A DNA stretch of 64,000 nt from positions 64,018,127-64,082,126 of the forward strand of contig CATQJL010000305.1 of assembly GCA_958299035.1 (NCBI GenBank), written 5' to 3'. Positions within the stretch are counted from its first letter, which is position 1, and each line of letters begins with the position of its first letter. This stretch comes from Cylicocyclus nassatus. Its lineage: Eukaryota; Nematoda; Chromadorea; Rhabditida; Strongylidae. This document shows, piece by piece, positions 21,079 through 33,213 of this stretch. A program made the position numbers and the translations under genes. The notes beneath the pieces were generated by a model that did no database searches, had not been told where the DNA came from, and saw only the letters and a program-made list of their open reading frames with translations.

Positions 21079-21150
21079 TGACCACTGAGCGGATCGAACG
21101 CCCAAACTTTCGATCTGGAGTCGAACGCGCTACCATTGCGCCAAGCAGTC
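21079..21150 (-). tRNA. tRNA-Trp(CCA), array copy 3
   Basis: tRNA body intact except for one T-stem change (CCAAACTTT on the plus strand). The downstream T run is interrupted (TTCTT instead of TTTTT), so termination may be weaker. It follows MITE copy 1. Confidence 0.88.
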
Positions 21151-21279
21151 ATAGCCCTTTCTCAATCGTTACTCTTTCATAATTTCTGCTGGTGTTTTCT
21201 CATATCCTGAGTTTGTCAGTACTGTACTGCACAATCCTCTTAATGAAACAGCAGGTCTTTTCAAACGCTGCAAAAATTC

Positions 21280-21351
21280 TGACCACTGAGCGGATCGAAC
21301 GCCCAACCTTTCGATCTGGAGTCGAACGCGCTACCATTGCTCCAAGCAGTC
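21280..21351 (-). tRNA. tRNA-Trp(CCA), array copy 4
   Basis: One D-stem change (GCGC to GAGC) breaks a pair with the opposite strand. The rest of the body, the anticodon, the B box and the T5 are intact. Confidence 0.88.
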
Positions 21352-21480
21352 ATAGTCCTTCCTCAATCGTTACTCTTTCATAATTTCTGCTGGTGTTTTC
21401 TCATATCCTGAGTTTGTCAGTACTGTACTGCACAATCCTCTTAATGAAACAGCAGGTCTTTTCAAACGCTGCAAAAATTC

Positions 21481-21552
21481 TGACCACTGAGCGGATCGAA
21501 CGCCCAACCTTTCGATCTGGAGTCGAACGCGCTACCATTGCGCCAAGCAGTC
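21481..21552 (-). tRNA. tRNA-Trp(CCA), array copy 5
   Basis: Consensus cloverleaf, A and B boxes and T5 terminator all intact. Confidence 0.95.
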
Positions 21553-21680
21553 ATAGTCTTTCTCAATCGTTACTCTTTCATAATTTCTGCTGGTGTTTTC
21601 TCATATCCTGAGTTTGTCAGTACTGTACTGCACAATCCTCTCAATGAAACAGCAGGTCTTTTCAAACGCTGCAAAAATTC

Positions 21681-21752
21681 TGACCACTGAGCGGATCGAA
21701 CGCCCAACCTTTCGATCTGGAGTCGAACGCGCTACCATTGCGCCAAGCAGTC
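21681..21752 (-). tRNA. tRNA-Trp(CCA), array copy 6
   Basis: Consensus copy. The neighbouring spacer (CTCTCAATGAAAC) lacks the TTAA found in most monomers. Confidence 0.95.
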
Positions 21753-21845
21753 ATAGTCCTTTCTCAATCGTTACTCTTTCATAATTTCTGCTGGTGTTTT
21801 CTCATATCCTGAGTTTGTCAGTACTGTACTGCACAATCCTCTTAA

Positions 21846-22149
21846 CACATTGACGACCGTGCAGATTTTTGGTTGTGTGCCCTCTGGGACCAAGGTCTTT
21901 TACGGAGCAGCCCATATTATTCAAATATAATTACGCATACTGCGATCTGCAGTACATCAACAGTAGATCTGAAAGGCTGACAAAACAGGTAGAGGTCACC
22001 CCTAGATTCAGTGCAAAAGAAAGCTCGTGGGGTGATCTATTGCAGGATAGTAGTCATTTGTTCAAGCCTTGACACACATGGTGTGTCAAGCGGTCCCACG
22101 CGGTAGTCATTGCTTGACACACCATGTGTGTCAAGCGGCCGTCAATGTG
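21846..22149. mobile_element. piggyBac-type MITE, lineage 1, copy 2 (304 bp)
   Basis: Shares the 7-bp deletion with copy 1. Both TTAA flanks are intact. Confidence 0.9.
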
Positions 22150-22189
22150 TTAATGAAACAATAGGTCTTTTCAAACGCTGCAAAAATTC

Positions 22190-22261
22190 TGACCACTGAG
22201 CGGATCGAACGCCCAAACTTTCGATCTGGAGTCAAACCCGCTACCATTGCGCCAAGCAGTC
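22190..22261 (-). tRNA. tRNA-Trp(CCA)-like, array copy 7, D-stem mutated
   Basis: Follows MITE copy 2. GAGTCAAACCCGCTACC on the plus strand places a G opposite G at the D-stem base (10-25) and a U-G in the anticodon stem. Anticodon CCA and B box retained. It may be less functional. Confidence 0.78.
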
Positions 22262-22389
22262 ATAGTCTTTCTGAATCGCTACTCTTTCAAAATTTCTGCT
22301 GGTGTTTTCTCATATCCTGAGTTTGTCAGTACTGTACTGCACAATCCTCTTAATGAAACAGCAGGTCTTTTCAAACGCTGCAAAAATTC

Positions 22390-22461
22390 TGACCACTGAG
22401 CGGATCGAACGCCCAACCTTTCGATCTGGAGTCGAACGCGCTACCATTGCGCCAAGCAGTC
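22390..22461 (-). tRNA. tRNA-Trp(CCA), array copy 8
   Basis: Consensus copy with T5 terminator. Confidence 0.95.
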
Positions 22462-22554
22462 ATAGCCCTTTCTCAATCGTTACTCTTTCATAATTTCTGC
22501 TGGTGTTTTCTCATATCCTGAGTTTGTCAGTACTGTACTGCACAATCCTCTTAA

Positions 22555-22866
22555 CACATTGACGACCGTGCAGATTTTTGGTTGTGTGCCCTCTGGGACC
22601 AAGGTCTTTTACGGAGCAGCCCATATTATTCAAATATAATTACGCATACTGCGATCTGCAGTACATCAACAGTAGATCTGAAAGGCTGACAAAACAGGTA
22701 GAGGTCACCCCTAGATTCAGTGCAAAAGAAAGCTCGTGGGGTGATCTATTGCAGGATAGTAGTCATTTTAATAAAGTTCAAGCCTTGACACACATGGTGT
22801 GTCAAGCGGGTCCCACGCGGTAGTCATTGCTTGACACACCATGTGTGTCAAGCGGCCGTCAATGTG
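22555..22866. mobile_element. piggyBac-type MITE, lineage 1, copy 3 (312 bp)
   Basis: Full-length form with TAATAAA, plus one extra G between the palindromes. Confidence 0.9.
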
Positions 22867-22906
22867 TTAATGAAACAATAGGTCTTTTCAAACGCTGCAA
22901 GAATTC

Positions 22907-22978
22907 TGACCACTGAGCGGATCGAACGCCCAAACTTTCGATCTGGAGTCGAACGCGCTACCATTGCGCCAAGCAGTC
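22907..22978 (-). tRNA. tRNA-Trp(CCA), array copy 9
   Basis: Body as copy 3, again with the interrupted terminator TTCTT. It follows MITE copy 3, showing that copies 3 and 9 belong to one repeated block. Confidence 0.88.
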
Positions 22979-23107
22979 ATAGCCCTTTCTCAATCGTTAC
23001 TCTTTCATAATTTCTGCTGGTGTTTTCTCATATCCTGAGTTTGTCAGTACTGTACTGCACAATCCTCTTAATGAAACAGCAGGTCTTTTCAAACGCTGCA
23101 AAAATTC

Positions 23108-23179
23108 TGACCACTGAGCGGATCGAACGCCCAACCTTTCGATCTGGAGTCGAACGCGCTACCATTGCTCCAAGCAGTC
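23108..23179 (-). tRNA. tRNA-Trp(CCA), array copy 10
   Basis: Carries the same D-stem GAGC variant as copy 4, so the 21.0-21.8 kb block was duplicated here. Confidence 0.88.
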
Positions 23180-23308
23180 ATAGTCCTTCCTCAATCGTTA
23201 CTCTTTCATAATTTCTGCTGGTGTTTTCTCATATCCTGAGTTTGTCAGTACTGTACTGCACAATCCTCTTAATGAAACAGCAGGTCTTTTCAAACGCTGC
23301 AAAAATTC

Positions 23309-23380
23309 TGACCACTGAGCGGATCGAACGCCCAACCTTTCGATCTGGAGTCGAACGCGCTACCATTGCGCCAAGCAGTC
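23309..23380 (-). tRNA. tRNA-Trp(CCA), array copy 11
   Basis: Consensus copy immediately before MITE copy 4. Confidence 0.95.
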
Positions 23381-23472
23381 ATAGTCTTTCTCAATCGTTA
23401 CTCTTTCATAATTTCTGCTGGTGTTTTCTCATATCCTGAGTTTGTCAGTACTGGACTGCACAATCCTCTTAA

Positions 23473-23783
23473 CACATTGACGACCGTGCAGATTTTTGGT
23501 TGTGTGCCCTCTGGGACCAAGGTCTTTTACGGAGCAGCCCATATTATTCAAATATAATTACGCATACTGCGATCTGCAGTACATCAACAGTAGATCTGAA
23601 AGCCTGACAAAACAGGTAGAGGTCACCCCTAGATTCAGTGCAAAAGAAAGCTCGTGGGGTGATCTATTGCAGGATAGTAGTCATTTTAATAAAGTTCAAG
23701 CCTTGACACACATGGTGTGTCAAGCGGTCCCACGCGGTAGTCATTGCTTGACACACCATGTGTGTCAAGCGGCCGTCAATGTG
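23473..23783. mobile_element. piggyBac-type MITE, lineage 1, copy 4 (311 bp)
   Basis: Standard 311-bp form with one private change (AAAGCCTGAC). Confidence 0.9.
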
Positions 23784-23823
23784 TTAATGAAACAATAGGT
23801 CTTTTCAAACGCTGCAAAAATTC

Positions 23824-23895
23824 TGACCACTGAGCGGATCGAACGCCCAAACTTTCGATCTGGAGTCGAACCCGCTACCATTGCGCCAAGCAGTC
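23824..23895 (-). tRNA. tRNA-Trp(CCA)-like, array copy 12
   Basis: ACCCGCTACC variant (D-stem base mismatch) typical of monomers directly following lineage-1 MITEs. Other elements intact. Confidence 0.8.
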
Positions 23896-24023
23896 ATAGT
23901 CTTTCTGAATCGCTACTCTTTCAAAATTTCTGCTGGTGTTTTCTCATATCCTGAGTTTGTCAGTACTGTACTGCACAATCCTCTTAATGAAACAGCAGGT
24001 CTTTTCAAACGCTGCAAAAATTC

Positions 24024-24095
24024 TGACCACTGAGCGGATCGAACGCCCAACCTTTCGATCTGGAGTCGAACGCGCTACCATTGCGCCAAGCAGTC
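24024..24095 (-). tRNA. tRNA-Trp(CCA), array copy 13
   Basis: Consensus copy with T5 terminator. Confidence 0.95.
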
Positions 24096-24188
24096 ATAGT
24101 CCTTTCTCAATCGTTACTCTTTCATAATTTCTGCTGGTGTTTTCTCATATCCTGAGTTTGTCAGTACTGTACTGCACAATCCTCTTAA

Positions 24189-24499
24189 CACATTGACGAC
24201 CGTGCAGATTTTTGGTTGTGTGCCCTCTGGGACCAAGGTCTTTTGCGGAGCAGCCCATATTATTCAAATATAATTACGCATACTGCGATCTGCAGTACAT
24301 CAACAGTAGATCTGAAAGGCTGACAAAACAGGTAGAGGTCACCCCTAGATTCAGTGCAAAAGAAAGCTCGTGGGGTGATCTATTGCAGGATAGTAGTCAT
24401 TTTAATAAAGTTCAAGCCTTGACACACATGGTGTGTCAAGCGGTCCCACGCGGTAGTCATTGCTTGACACACCATGTGTGTCAAGCGGCCGTCAATGTG
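24189..24499. mobile_element. piggyBac-type MITE, lineage 1, copy 5
   Basis: 311 bp with a private change (TTTTGCGGAGC). Spacing to the next copy is 716 bp. Confidence 0.9.
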
Positions 24500-24539
24500 T
24501 TAATGAAACAATAGGTCTTTTCAAACGCTGCAAAAATTC

Positions 24540-24611
24540 TGACCACTGAGCGGATCGAACGCCCAAACTTTCGATCTGGAGTCGAACCCGCTACCATTGC
24601 GCCAAGCAGTC
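24540..24611 (-). tRNA. tRNA-Trp(CCA)-like, array copy 14
   Basis: Post-MITE ACCCGCTACC variant with the D-stem mismatch. Confidence 0.8.
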
Positions 24612-24739
24612 ATAGTCTTTCTGAATCGCTACTCTTTCAAAATTTCTGCTGGTGTTTTCTCATATCCTGAGTTTGTCAGTACTGTACTGCACAATCCTCT
24701 TAATGAAACAGCAGGTCTTTTCAAACGCTGCAAAAATTC

Positions 24740-24811
24740 TGACCACTGAGCGGATCGAACGCCCAACCTTTCGATCTGGAGTCGAACGCGCTTCCATTGC
24801 GCCAAGCAGTC
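24740..24811 (-). tRNA. tRNA-Trp(CCA), array copy 15
   Basis: One D-loop substitution (GGAAGCGC instead of GGTAGCGC). Stems and anticodon intact. Confidence 0.9.
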
Positions 24812-24904
24812 ATAGTCCTTTCTCAATCGTTACTCTTTCATAATTTCTGCTGGTGTTTTCTCATATCCTGAGTTTGTCAGTACTGTACTGCACAATCCTC
24901 TTAA

Positions 24905-25215
24905 CACATTGACGACCGTGCAGATTTTTGGTTGTGTGCCCTCTGGGACCAAGGTCTTTTACGGAGCAGCCCATATTATTCAAATATAATTACGCATACT
25001 GCGATCTGCAGTACATCAACAGTAGATCTGAAAGGCTGACAAAACAGGTAGAGGTCACCCCTAGATTCAGTGCAAAAGAAAGCTCGTGGGGTGATCTATT
25101 GCAGGATAGTAGTCATTTTAATAAAGTTCAAGCCTTGACACACATGGTGTGTCAAGCGGTCCCACGCGGTAGTCATTGCTTGACACACCATGTGTGTCAA
25201 GCGGCCGTCAATGTG
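24905..25215. mobile_element. piggyBac-type MITE, lineage 1, copy 6
   Basis: 311 bp, TTAA flanks intact. Confidence 0.9.
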
Positions 25216-25255
25216 TTAATGAAACAATAGGTCTTTTCAAACGCTGCAAAAATTC

Positions 25256-25327
25256 TGACCACTGAGCGGATCGAACGCCCAAACTTTCGATCTGGAGTCG
25301 AACCCGCTACCATTGCGCCAAGCAGTC
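25256..25327 (-). tRNA. tRNA-Trp(CCA)-like, array copy 16
   Basis: Post-MITE variant. It is the only monomer between MITE copies 6 and 7, so one monomer plus one MITE forms a 516-bp unit. Confidence 0.8.
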
Positions 25328-25420
25328 ATAGTCCTTTCTCAATCGTTACTCTTTCATAATTTCTGCTGGTGTTTTCTCATATCCTGAGTTTGTCAGTACT
25401 GTACTGCACAATCCTCTTAA

Positions 25421-25731
25421 CACATTGACGACCGTGCAGATTTTTGGTTGTGTGCCCTCTGGGACCAAGGTCTTTTACGGAGCAGCCCATATTATTCAAA
25501 TATAATTACGCATACTGCGATCTGCAGTACATCAACAGTAGATCTGAAAGGCTGACAAAACAGGTAGAGGTCACCCCTAGATTCAGTGCAAAAGAAAGCT
25601 CGTGGGGTGATCTATTGCAGGATAGTAGTCATTTTAATAAAGTTCAAGCCTTGACACACATGGTGTGTCAAGCGGTCCCACGCGGTAGTCATTGCTTGAC
25701 ACACCATGTGTGTCAAGCGGCCGTCAATGTG
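25421..25731. mobile_element. piggyBac-type MITE, lineage 1, copy 7
   Basis: 311 bp. It lies 516 bp after copy 6 with a single monomer between. Confidence 0.9.
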
Positions 25732-25771
25732 TTAATGAAACAATAGGTCTTTTCAAACGCTGCAAAAATTC

Positions 25772-25843
25772 TGACCACTGAGCGGATCGAACGCCCAAAC
25801 TTTCGATCTGGAGTCGAACCCGCTACCATTGCGCCAAGCAGTC
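25772..25843 (-). tRNA. tRNA-Trp(CCA)-like, array copy 17
   Basis: Post-MITE ACCCGCTACC variant after MITE copy 7. About 160 further copies follow to the window end and are described under the array blocks. Confidence 0.8.
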
Positions 25844-26337
25844 ATAGACTTTCTGAATCGCTACTCTTTCAAAATTTCTGCTGGTGTTTTCTCATATCCT
25901 GAGTTTGTCAGTACTGTACTGCACAATCCTCTTAATGAAACAGCAGGTCTTTTGAAACGCTGCAAAAATTCTGACCACTGAGCGGATCGAACGCCCAACC
26001 TTTCGATCTGGAGTCGAACGCGCTACCATTGCGCCAAGCAGTCATAGTCCTTTCTGATTCGTTACTCTTTCATAATTTCTGCTGGTGTTTTCTCATATCC
26101 TGAGTTTGCCAGTACTGTACTGCACAATCCTCTTAATGAAACAGCAGGTCTTTTGAAACGCTGCAAAAATTCTGACCACTGAGCGGATCGAACGCCCAAC
26201 CTTTCGATCTGGAGTCGAACGCGCTACCATTGCGCCAAGCAGTCATAGTCCTTTCTCAATCGTTACTCTTTCATAATTTCTGCTGGTGTTTTCTCATATC
26301 CTGAGTTTGTCAGTACTGTACTGCACAATCCTCTTAA

Positions 26338-26648
26338 CACATTGACGACCGTGCAGATTTTTGGTTGTGTGCCCTCTGGGACCAAGGTCTTTTACGGAGC
26401 AGCCCATATTATTCAAATATAATTACGCATACTGCGATCTGCAGTACATCAACAGTAGATCTGAAAGGCTGACAAAACAGGTAGAGGTCACCCCTAGATT
26501 CAGTGCAAAAGAAAGCTCGTGGGGTGATCTATTGCAGGATAGTAGTCATTTTAATAAAGTTCAAGCCTTGACACACATGGTGTGTCAAGCGGTCCCACGC
26601 GGTAGTCATTGCTTGACACACCATGTGTGTCAAGCGGCCGTCAATGTG
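26338..26648. mobile_element. piggyBac-type MITE, lineage 1, copy 8
   Basis: 311 bp, 917 bp after copy 7. Confidence 0.9.
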
Positions 26649-27254
26649 TTAATGAAACAATAGGTCTTTTCAAACGCTGCAAAAATTCTGACCACTGAGC
26701 GGATCGAACGCCCAAACTTTCGATCTGGAGTCGAACCCGCTACCATTGCGCCAAGCAGTCATAGACTTTCTGAATCGCTACTCTTTCAAAATTTCTGCTG
26801 GTGTTTTCTCATATCCTGAGTTTGTCAGTACTGTACTGCACAATCCTCTTAATGAAACAGCAGGTCTTTTGAAACGCTGCAAAAATTCTGACCACTGAGC
26901 GGATCGAACGCCCAACCTTTCGATCTGGAGTCGAACGCGCTACCATTGCGCTAAGCAGTCATAGTCCTTTCTGATTCGTTACTCTTTCATAATTTCTGCT
27001 GGTGTTTTCTCATATCCTGAGTTTGCAAGTACTGTACTGCACAATCCTCTTAATGAAACAGCAGGTCTTTTGAAACGCTGCAAAAATTCTGACCACTGAG
27101 CGGATCGAACGCCCAACCTTTCGATCTGGAGTCGAACGCGCTACCATTGCGCCAAGCAGTCATAGTCCTTTCTCACTCGTTACTCTTTCATAATTTCTGC
27201 TGGTGTTTTCTCATATCCTGAGTTTGTCAGTACTGTACTGCACAATCCTCTTAA

Positions 27255-27565
27255 CACATTGACGACCGTGCAGATTTTTGGTTGTGTGCCCTCTGGGACC
27301 AAGGTCTTTTACGGAGCAGCCCATATTATTCAAATATAATTACGCATACTGCGATCTGCAGTACATCAACAGTAGATCTGAAAGGCTGACAAAACAGGTA
27401 GAGGTCACCCCTAGATTCAGTGCAAAAGAAAGCTCGTGGGGTGATCTATTGCAGGATAGTAGTCATTTTAATAAAGTTCAAGCCTTGACACACATGGTGT
27501 GTCAAGCGGTCCCACGCGGTAGTCATTGCTTGACACACCATGTGTGTCAAGCGGCCGTCAATGTG
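27255..27565. mobile_element. piggyBac-type MITE, lineage 1, copy 9
   Basis: 311 bp, 917 bp after copy 8. Confidence 0.9.
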
Positions 27566-28965
27566 TTAATGAAACAATAGGTCTTTTCAAACGCTGCAAA
27601 AATTCTGACCACTGAGCGGATCGAACGCCCAAACTTTCGATCTGGAGTCGAACCCGCTACCATTGCGCCAAGCAGTCATAGACTTTCTGAATCGCTACTC
27701 TTTCAAAATTTCTGCTGGTGTTTTCTCATATCCTGAGTTTGTCAGTACTGTACTGCACAATCCTCTTAATGAAACAGCAGGTCTTTTGAAACGCTGCAAA
27801 AATTCTGACCACTGAGCGGATCGAACGCCCAACCTTTCGATCTGGAGTCGAACGCGCTACCATTGCGCCAAGCAGTCATAGTCCTTTCTGATTCGTTACT
27901 CTTTCATAATTTCTGCTGGTGTTTTCTCATATCCTGAGTTTGCCAGTACTGTACTGCACAATCCTCTTAATGAAGCAGCAGGTCTTTTGAAACGCTGCAA
28001 AAATTCTGACCACTGAGCGGATCGAACGCCCAACCTTTCGATCTGGAGTCGAACGCGCTACCATTGCGCCAAGCAGTCATAGTCCTTTCTCAATCGTTAC
28101 TCTTTCATAATTTCTGCTGGTGTTTTCTCCTGAGTTTGTCAGTACTGTACTGCACAATCCTCTTAATGAAACAGCAGGTCTTTTGAAACGCTGCAAAAAT
28201 TCTGACCACTGAGCGGATCGAACGCCCAACCTTTCGATCTGGAGTCGAACGCGCTACCATTGCGCCAAGCAGTCATAGTCCTTTCTCAATCGTTACTCTT
28301 TCATAATTTCTGCTGGTGTTTTCTCCTGAGTTTGTCAGTACTGTACTGCACAATCCTCTTAATGAAACAGCAGGTCTTTTGAAACGCTGCAAAAATTCTG
28401 ACCACTGAGCGGATCGAACGCCCAACCTTTCGATCTGGAGTCGAACGCGCTACCATTGCGCCAAGCAGTCATAGTCCTTTCTCACTCGTTACTCTTTCAT
28501 AATTTCTGCTGGTGTTTTCTCATATCCTGAGTTTGTCAGTACTGTACTGCACAATCCTCTTAATGAAACAGCAGGTCTTTTGAAACGCTGCAAAAATTCT
28601 GACCACTGAGCGGATCGAACGCCCAACCTTTCGATCTGGAGTCGAACGCGCTACCATTGCGCCAAGCAGTCATAGTCCTTTCTGATTCGTTACTCTTTCA
28701 TAATTTCTGCTGGTGTTTTCTCATATCCTGAGTTTGCCAGTACTGTACTGCACAATCCTCTTAATGAAACAGCAGGTCTTTTGAAACGCTGCAAAAATTC
28801 TGACCACTGAGCGGATCGAACGCCTAACCTTTCGATCTGGAGTCGAACGCGCTACCATTGCGCCAAGCAGTCATAGTCCTTTCTCAATCGTTACTCTTTC
28901 ATAATTTCTGCTGGTGTTTTCTCATATCCTGAGTTTGTCAGTACTGTACTGCACAATCCTCTTAA

Positions 28966-29276
28966 CACATTGACGACCGTGCAGATTTTTGGTTGTGTGC
29001 CCTCTGGGACCAAGGTCTTTTACGGAGCAGCCCATATTATTCAAATATAATTACGCATACTGCGATCTGCAGTACATCAACAGTAGATCTGAAAGGCTGA
29101 CAAAACAGGTAGAGGTCACCCCTAGATTCAGTGCAAAAGAAAGCTCGTGGGGTGATCTATTGCAGGATAGTAGTCATTTTAATAAAGTTCAAGCCTTGAC
29201 ACACATGGTGTGTCAAGCGGTCCCACGCGGTAGTCATTGCTTGACACACCATGTGTGTCAAGCGGCCGTCAATGTG
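28966..29276. mobile_element. piggyBac-type MITE, lineage 1, copy 10
   Basis: 311 bp, 1711 bp after copy 9. Confidence 0.9.
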
Positions 29277-29882
29277 TTAATGAAACAATAGGTCTTTTCA
29301 AACGCTGCAAAAATTCTGACCACTGAGCGGATCGAACGCCCAAACTTTCGATCTGGAGTCGAACCCGCTACCATTGCGCCAAGCAGTCATAGTCTTTCTG
29401 AATCGCTACTCTTTCAAAATTTCTGCTGGTGTTTTCTCATATCCTGAGTTTGTCAGTACTGTACTGCACAATCCTCTTAATGAAACAGCAGGTCTTTTCA
29501 AACGCTGCAAAAATTCTGACCACTGAGCGGATCGAACGCCCAACCTTTCGATCTGGAGTCGAACGCGCTACCATTGCGCCAAGCAGTCATAGTCCTTTCT
29601 CAATCGTTACTCTTTCATAATTTCTGCTGGTGTTTTCTCATATCCTGAGTTTGTCAGTACTGTACTGCACAATCCTCTCAATGAAACAGCAGGTCTTTTC
29701 AAACGCTGCAAAAATTCTGACCACTGAGCGGATCGAACGCCCAACCTTTCGATCTGGAGTCGAACGCGCTACCATTGCGCCAAGCAGTCATAGTCCTTTC
29801 TCACTCGTTACTCTTTCATAATTTCTGCTGGTGTTTTCTCATATCCTGAGTTTGTCAGTACTGTACTGCACAATCCTCTTAA

Positions 29883-30193
29883 CACATTGACGACCGTGCA
29901 GATTTTTGGTTGTGTGCCCTCTGGGACCAAGGTCTTTTACGGAGCAGCCCATATTATTCAAATATAATTACGCATACTGCGATCTGCAGTACATCAACAG
30001 TAGATCTGAAAGGCTGACAAAACAGGTAGAGGTCACCCCTAGATTCAGTGCAAAAGAAAGCTCGTGGGGTGATCTATTGCAGGATAGTAGTCATTTTAAT
30101 AAAGTTCAAGCCTTGACACACATGGTGTGTCAAGCGGTCCCACGCGGTAGTCATTGCTTGACACACCATGTGTGTCAAGCGGCCGTCAATGTG
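29883..30193. mobile_element. piggyBac-type MITE, lineage 1, copy 11
   Basis: 311 bp, 2628 bp after copy 9; the same 2628-bp step links copies 10 and 12. Confidence 0.9.
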
Positions 30194-31593
30194 TTAATGA
30201 AACAATAGGTCTTTTCAAACGCTGCAAAAATTCTGACCACTGAGCGGATCGAACGCCCAAACTTTCGATCTGGAGTCGAACCCGCTACCATTGCGCCAAG
30301 CAGTCATAGACTTTCTGAATCGCTACTCTTTCAAAATTTCTGCTGGTGTTTTCTCATATCCTGAGTTTGTCAGTACTGTACTGCACAATCCTCTTAATGA
30401 AACAGCAGGTCTTTTGAAACGCTGCAAAAATTCTGACCACTGAGCGGATCGAACGCCCAACCTTTCGATCTGGAGTCGAACGCGCTACCATTGCGCCAAG
30501 CAGTCATAGTCCTTTCTGATTCGTTACTCTTTCATAATTTCTGCTGGTGTTTTCTCATATCCTGAGTTTGCCAGTACTGTACTGCACAATCCTCTTAATG
30601 AAACAGCAGGTCTTTTGAAACGCTGCAAAAATTCTGACCACTGAGCGGATCGAACGCCCAACCTTTCGATCTGGAGTCGAACGCGCTACCATTGCGCCAA
30701 GCAGTCATAGTCCTTTCTCAATCGTTACTCTTTCATAATTTCTGCTGGTGTTTTCTCCTGAGTTTGTCAGTACTGTACTGCACAATCCTCTTAATGAAAC
30801 AGCAGGTCTTTTGAAACGCTGCAAAAATTCTGACCACTGAGCGGATCGAACGCCCAACCTTTCGATCTGGAGTCGAACGCGCTACCATTGCGCCAAGCAG
30901 TCATAGTCCTTTCTCAATCGTTACTCTTTCATAATTTCTGCTGGTGTTTTCTCCTGAGTTTGTCAGTACTGTACTGCACAATCCTCTTAATGAAACAGCA
31001 GGTCTTTTGAAACGCTGCAAAAATTCTGACCACTGAGCGGATCGAACGCCCAACCTTTCGATCTGGAGTCGAACGCGCTACCATTGCGCCAAGCAGTCAT
31101 AGTCCTTTCTCACTCGTTACTCTTTCATAATTTCTGCTGGTGTTTTCTCATATCCTGAGTTTGTCAGTACTGTACTGCACAATCCTCTTAATGAAACAGC
31201 AGGTCTTTTGAAACGCTGCAAAAATTCTGACCACTGAGCGGATCGAACGCCCAACCTTTCGATCTGGAGTCGAACGCGCTACCATTGCGCCAAGCAGTCA
31301 TAGTCCTTTCTGATTCGTTACTCTTTCATAATTTCTGCTGGTGTTTTCTCATATCCTGAGTTTGCCAGTACTGTACTGCACAATCCTCTTAATGAAACAG
31401 CAGGTCTTTTGAAACGCTGCAAAAATTCTGACCACTGAGCGGATCGAACGCCTAACCTTTCGATCTGGAGTCGAACGCGCTACCATTGCGCCAAGCAGTC
31501 ATAGTCCTTTCTCAATCGTTACTCTTTCATAATTTCTGCTGGTGTTTTCTCATATCCTGAGTTTGTCAGTACTGTACTGCACAATCCTCTTAA

Positions 31594-31904
31594 CACATTG
31601 ACGACCGTGCAGATTTTTGGTTGTGTGCCCTCTGGGACCAAGGTCTTTTACGGAGCAGCCCATATTATTCAAATATAATTACGCATACTGCGATCTGCAG
31701 TACATCAACAGTAGATCTGAAAGGCTGACAAAACAGGTAGAGGTCACCCCTAGATTCAGTGCAAAAGAAAGCTCGTGGGGTGATCTATTGCAGGATAGTA
31801 GTCATTTTAATAAAGTTCAAGCCTTGACACACATGGTGTGTCAAGCGGTCCCACGCGGTAGTCATTGCTTGACACACCATGTGTGTCAAGCGGCCGTCAA
31901 TGTG
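31594..31904. mobile_element. piggyBac-type MITE, lineage 1, copy 12
   Basis: 311 bp, closing the second 2628-bp unit. Confidence 0.9.
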
Positions 31905-32902
31905 TTAATGAAACAATAGGTCTTTTCAAACGCTGCAAAAATTCTGACCACTGAGCGGATCGAACGCCCAAACTTTCGATCTGGAGTCGAACCCGCTACC
32001 ATTGCGCCAAGCAGTCATAGACTTTCTGAATCGCTACTCTTTCAAAATTTCTGCTGGTGTTTTCTCATATCCTGAGTTTGTCAGTACTGTACTGCACAAT
32101 CCTCTTAATGAAACAGCAGGTCTTTTGAAACGCTGCAAAAATTCTGACCACTGAGCGGATCGAACGCCCAACCTTTCGATCTGGAGTCGAACGCGCTACC
32201 ATTGCGCCAAGCAGTCATAGTCCTTTCTGATTCGTTACTCTTTCATAATTTCTGCTGGTGTTTTCTCATATCCTGAGTTTGCCAGTACTGTACTGCACAA
32301 TCCTCTTAATGAAACAGCAGGTCTTTTGAAACGCTGCAAAAATTCTGACCACTGAGCGGATCGAACGCCCAACCTTTCGATCTGGAGTCGAACGCGCTAC
32401 CATTGCGCCAAGCAGTCATAGTCCTTTCTCAATCGTTACTCTTTCATAATTTCTGCTGGTGTTTTCTCCTGAGTTTGTCAGTACTGTACTGCACAATCCT
32501 CTTAATGAAACAGCAGGTCTTTTGAAACGCTGCAAAAATTCTGACCACTGAGCGGATCGAACGCCCAACCTTTCGATCTGGAGTCGAACGCGCTACCATT
32601 GCGCCAAGCAGTCATAGTCCTTTCTCAATCGTTACTCTTTCATAATTTCTGCTGGTGTTTTCTCCTGAGTTTGTCAGTACTGTACTGCACAATCCTCTTA
32701 ATGAAACAGCAGGTCTTTTGAAACGCTGCAAAAATTCTGACCACTGAGCGGATCGAACGCCCAACCTTTCGATCTGGAGTCGAACGCGCTACCATTGCGC
32801 CAAGCAGTCATAGTCCTTTCTCACTCGTTACTCTTTCATAATTTCTGCTGGTGTTTTCTCATATCCTGAGTTTGTCAGTACTGTACTGCACAATCCTCTT
32901 AA

Positions 32903-33213
32903 CACATTGACGACCGTGCAGATTTTTGGTTGTGTGCCCTCTGGGACCAAGGTCTTTTACGGAGCAGCCCATATTATTCAAATATAATTACGCATACTGC
33001 GATCTGCAGTACATCAACAGTAGATCTGAAAGGCTGACAAAACAGGTAGAGGTCACCCCTAGATTCAGTGCAAAAGAAAGCTCGTGGGGTGATCTATTGC
33101 AGGATAGTAGTCATTTTAATAAAGTTCAAGCCTTGACACACATGGTGTGTCAAGCGGTCCCACGCGGTAGTCATTGCTTGACACACCATGTGTGTCAAGC
33201 GGCCGTCAATGTG
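32903..33213. mobile_element. piggyBac-type MITE, lineage 1, copy 13
   Basis: 311 bp. It opens a run of 1510-bp units. Confidence 0.9.
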
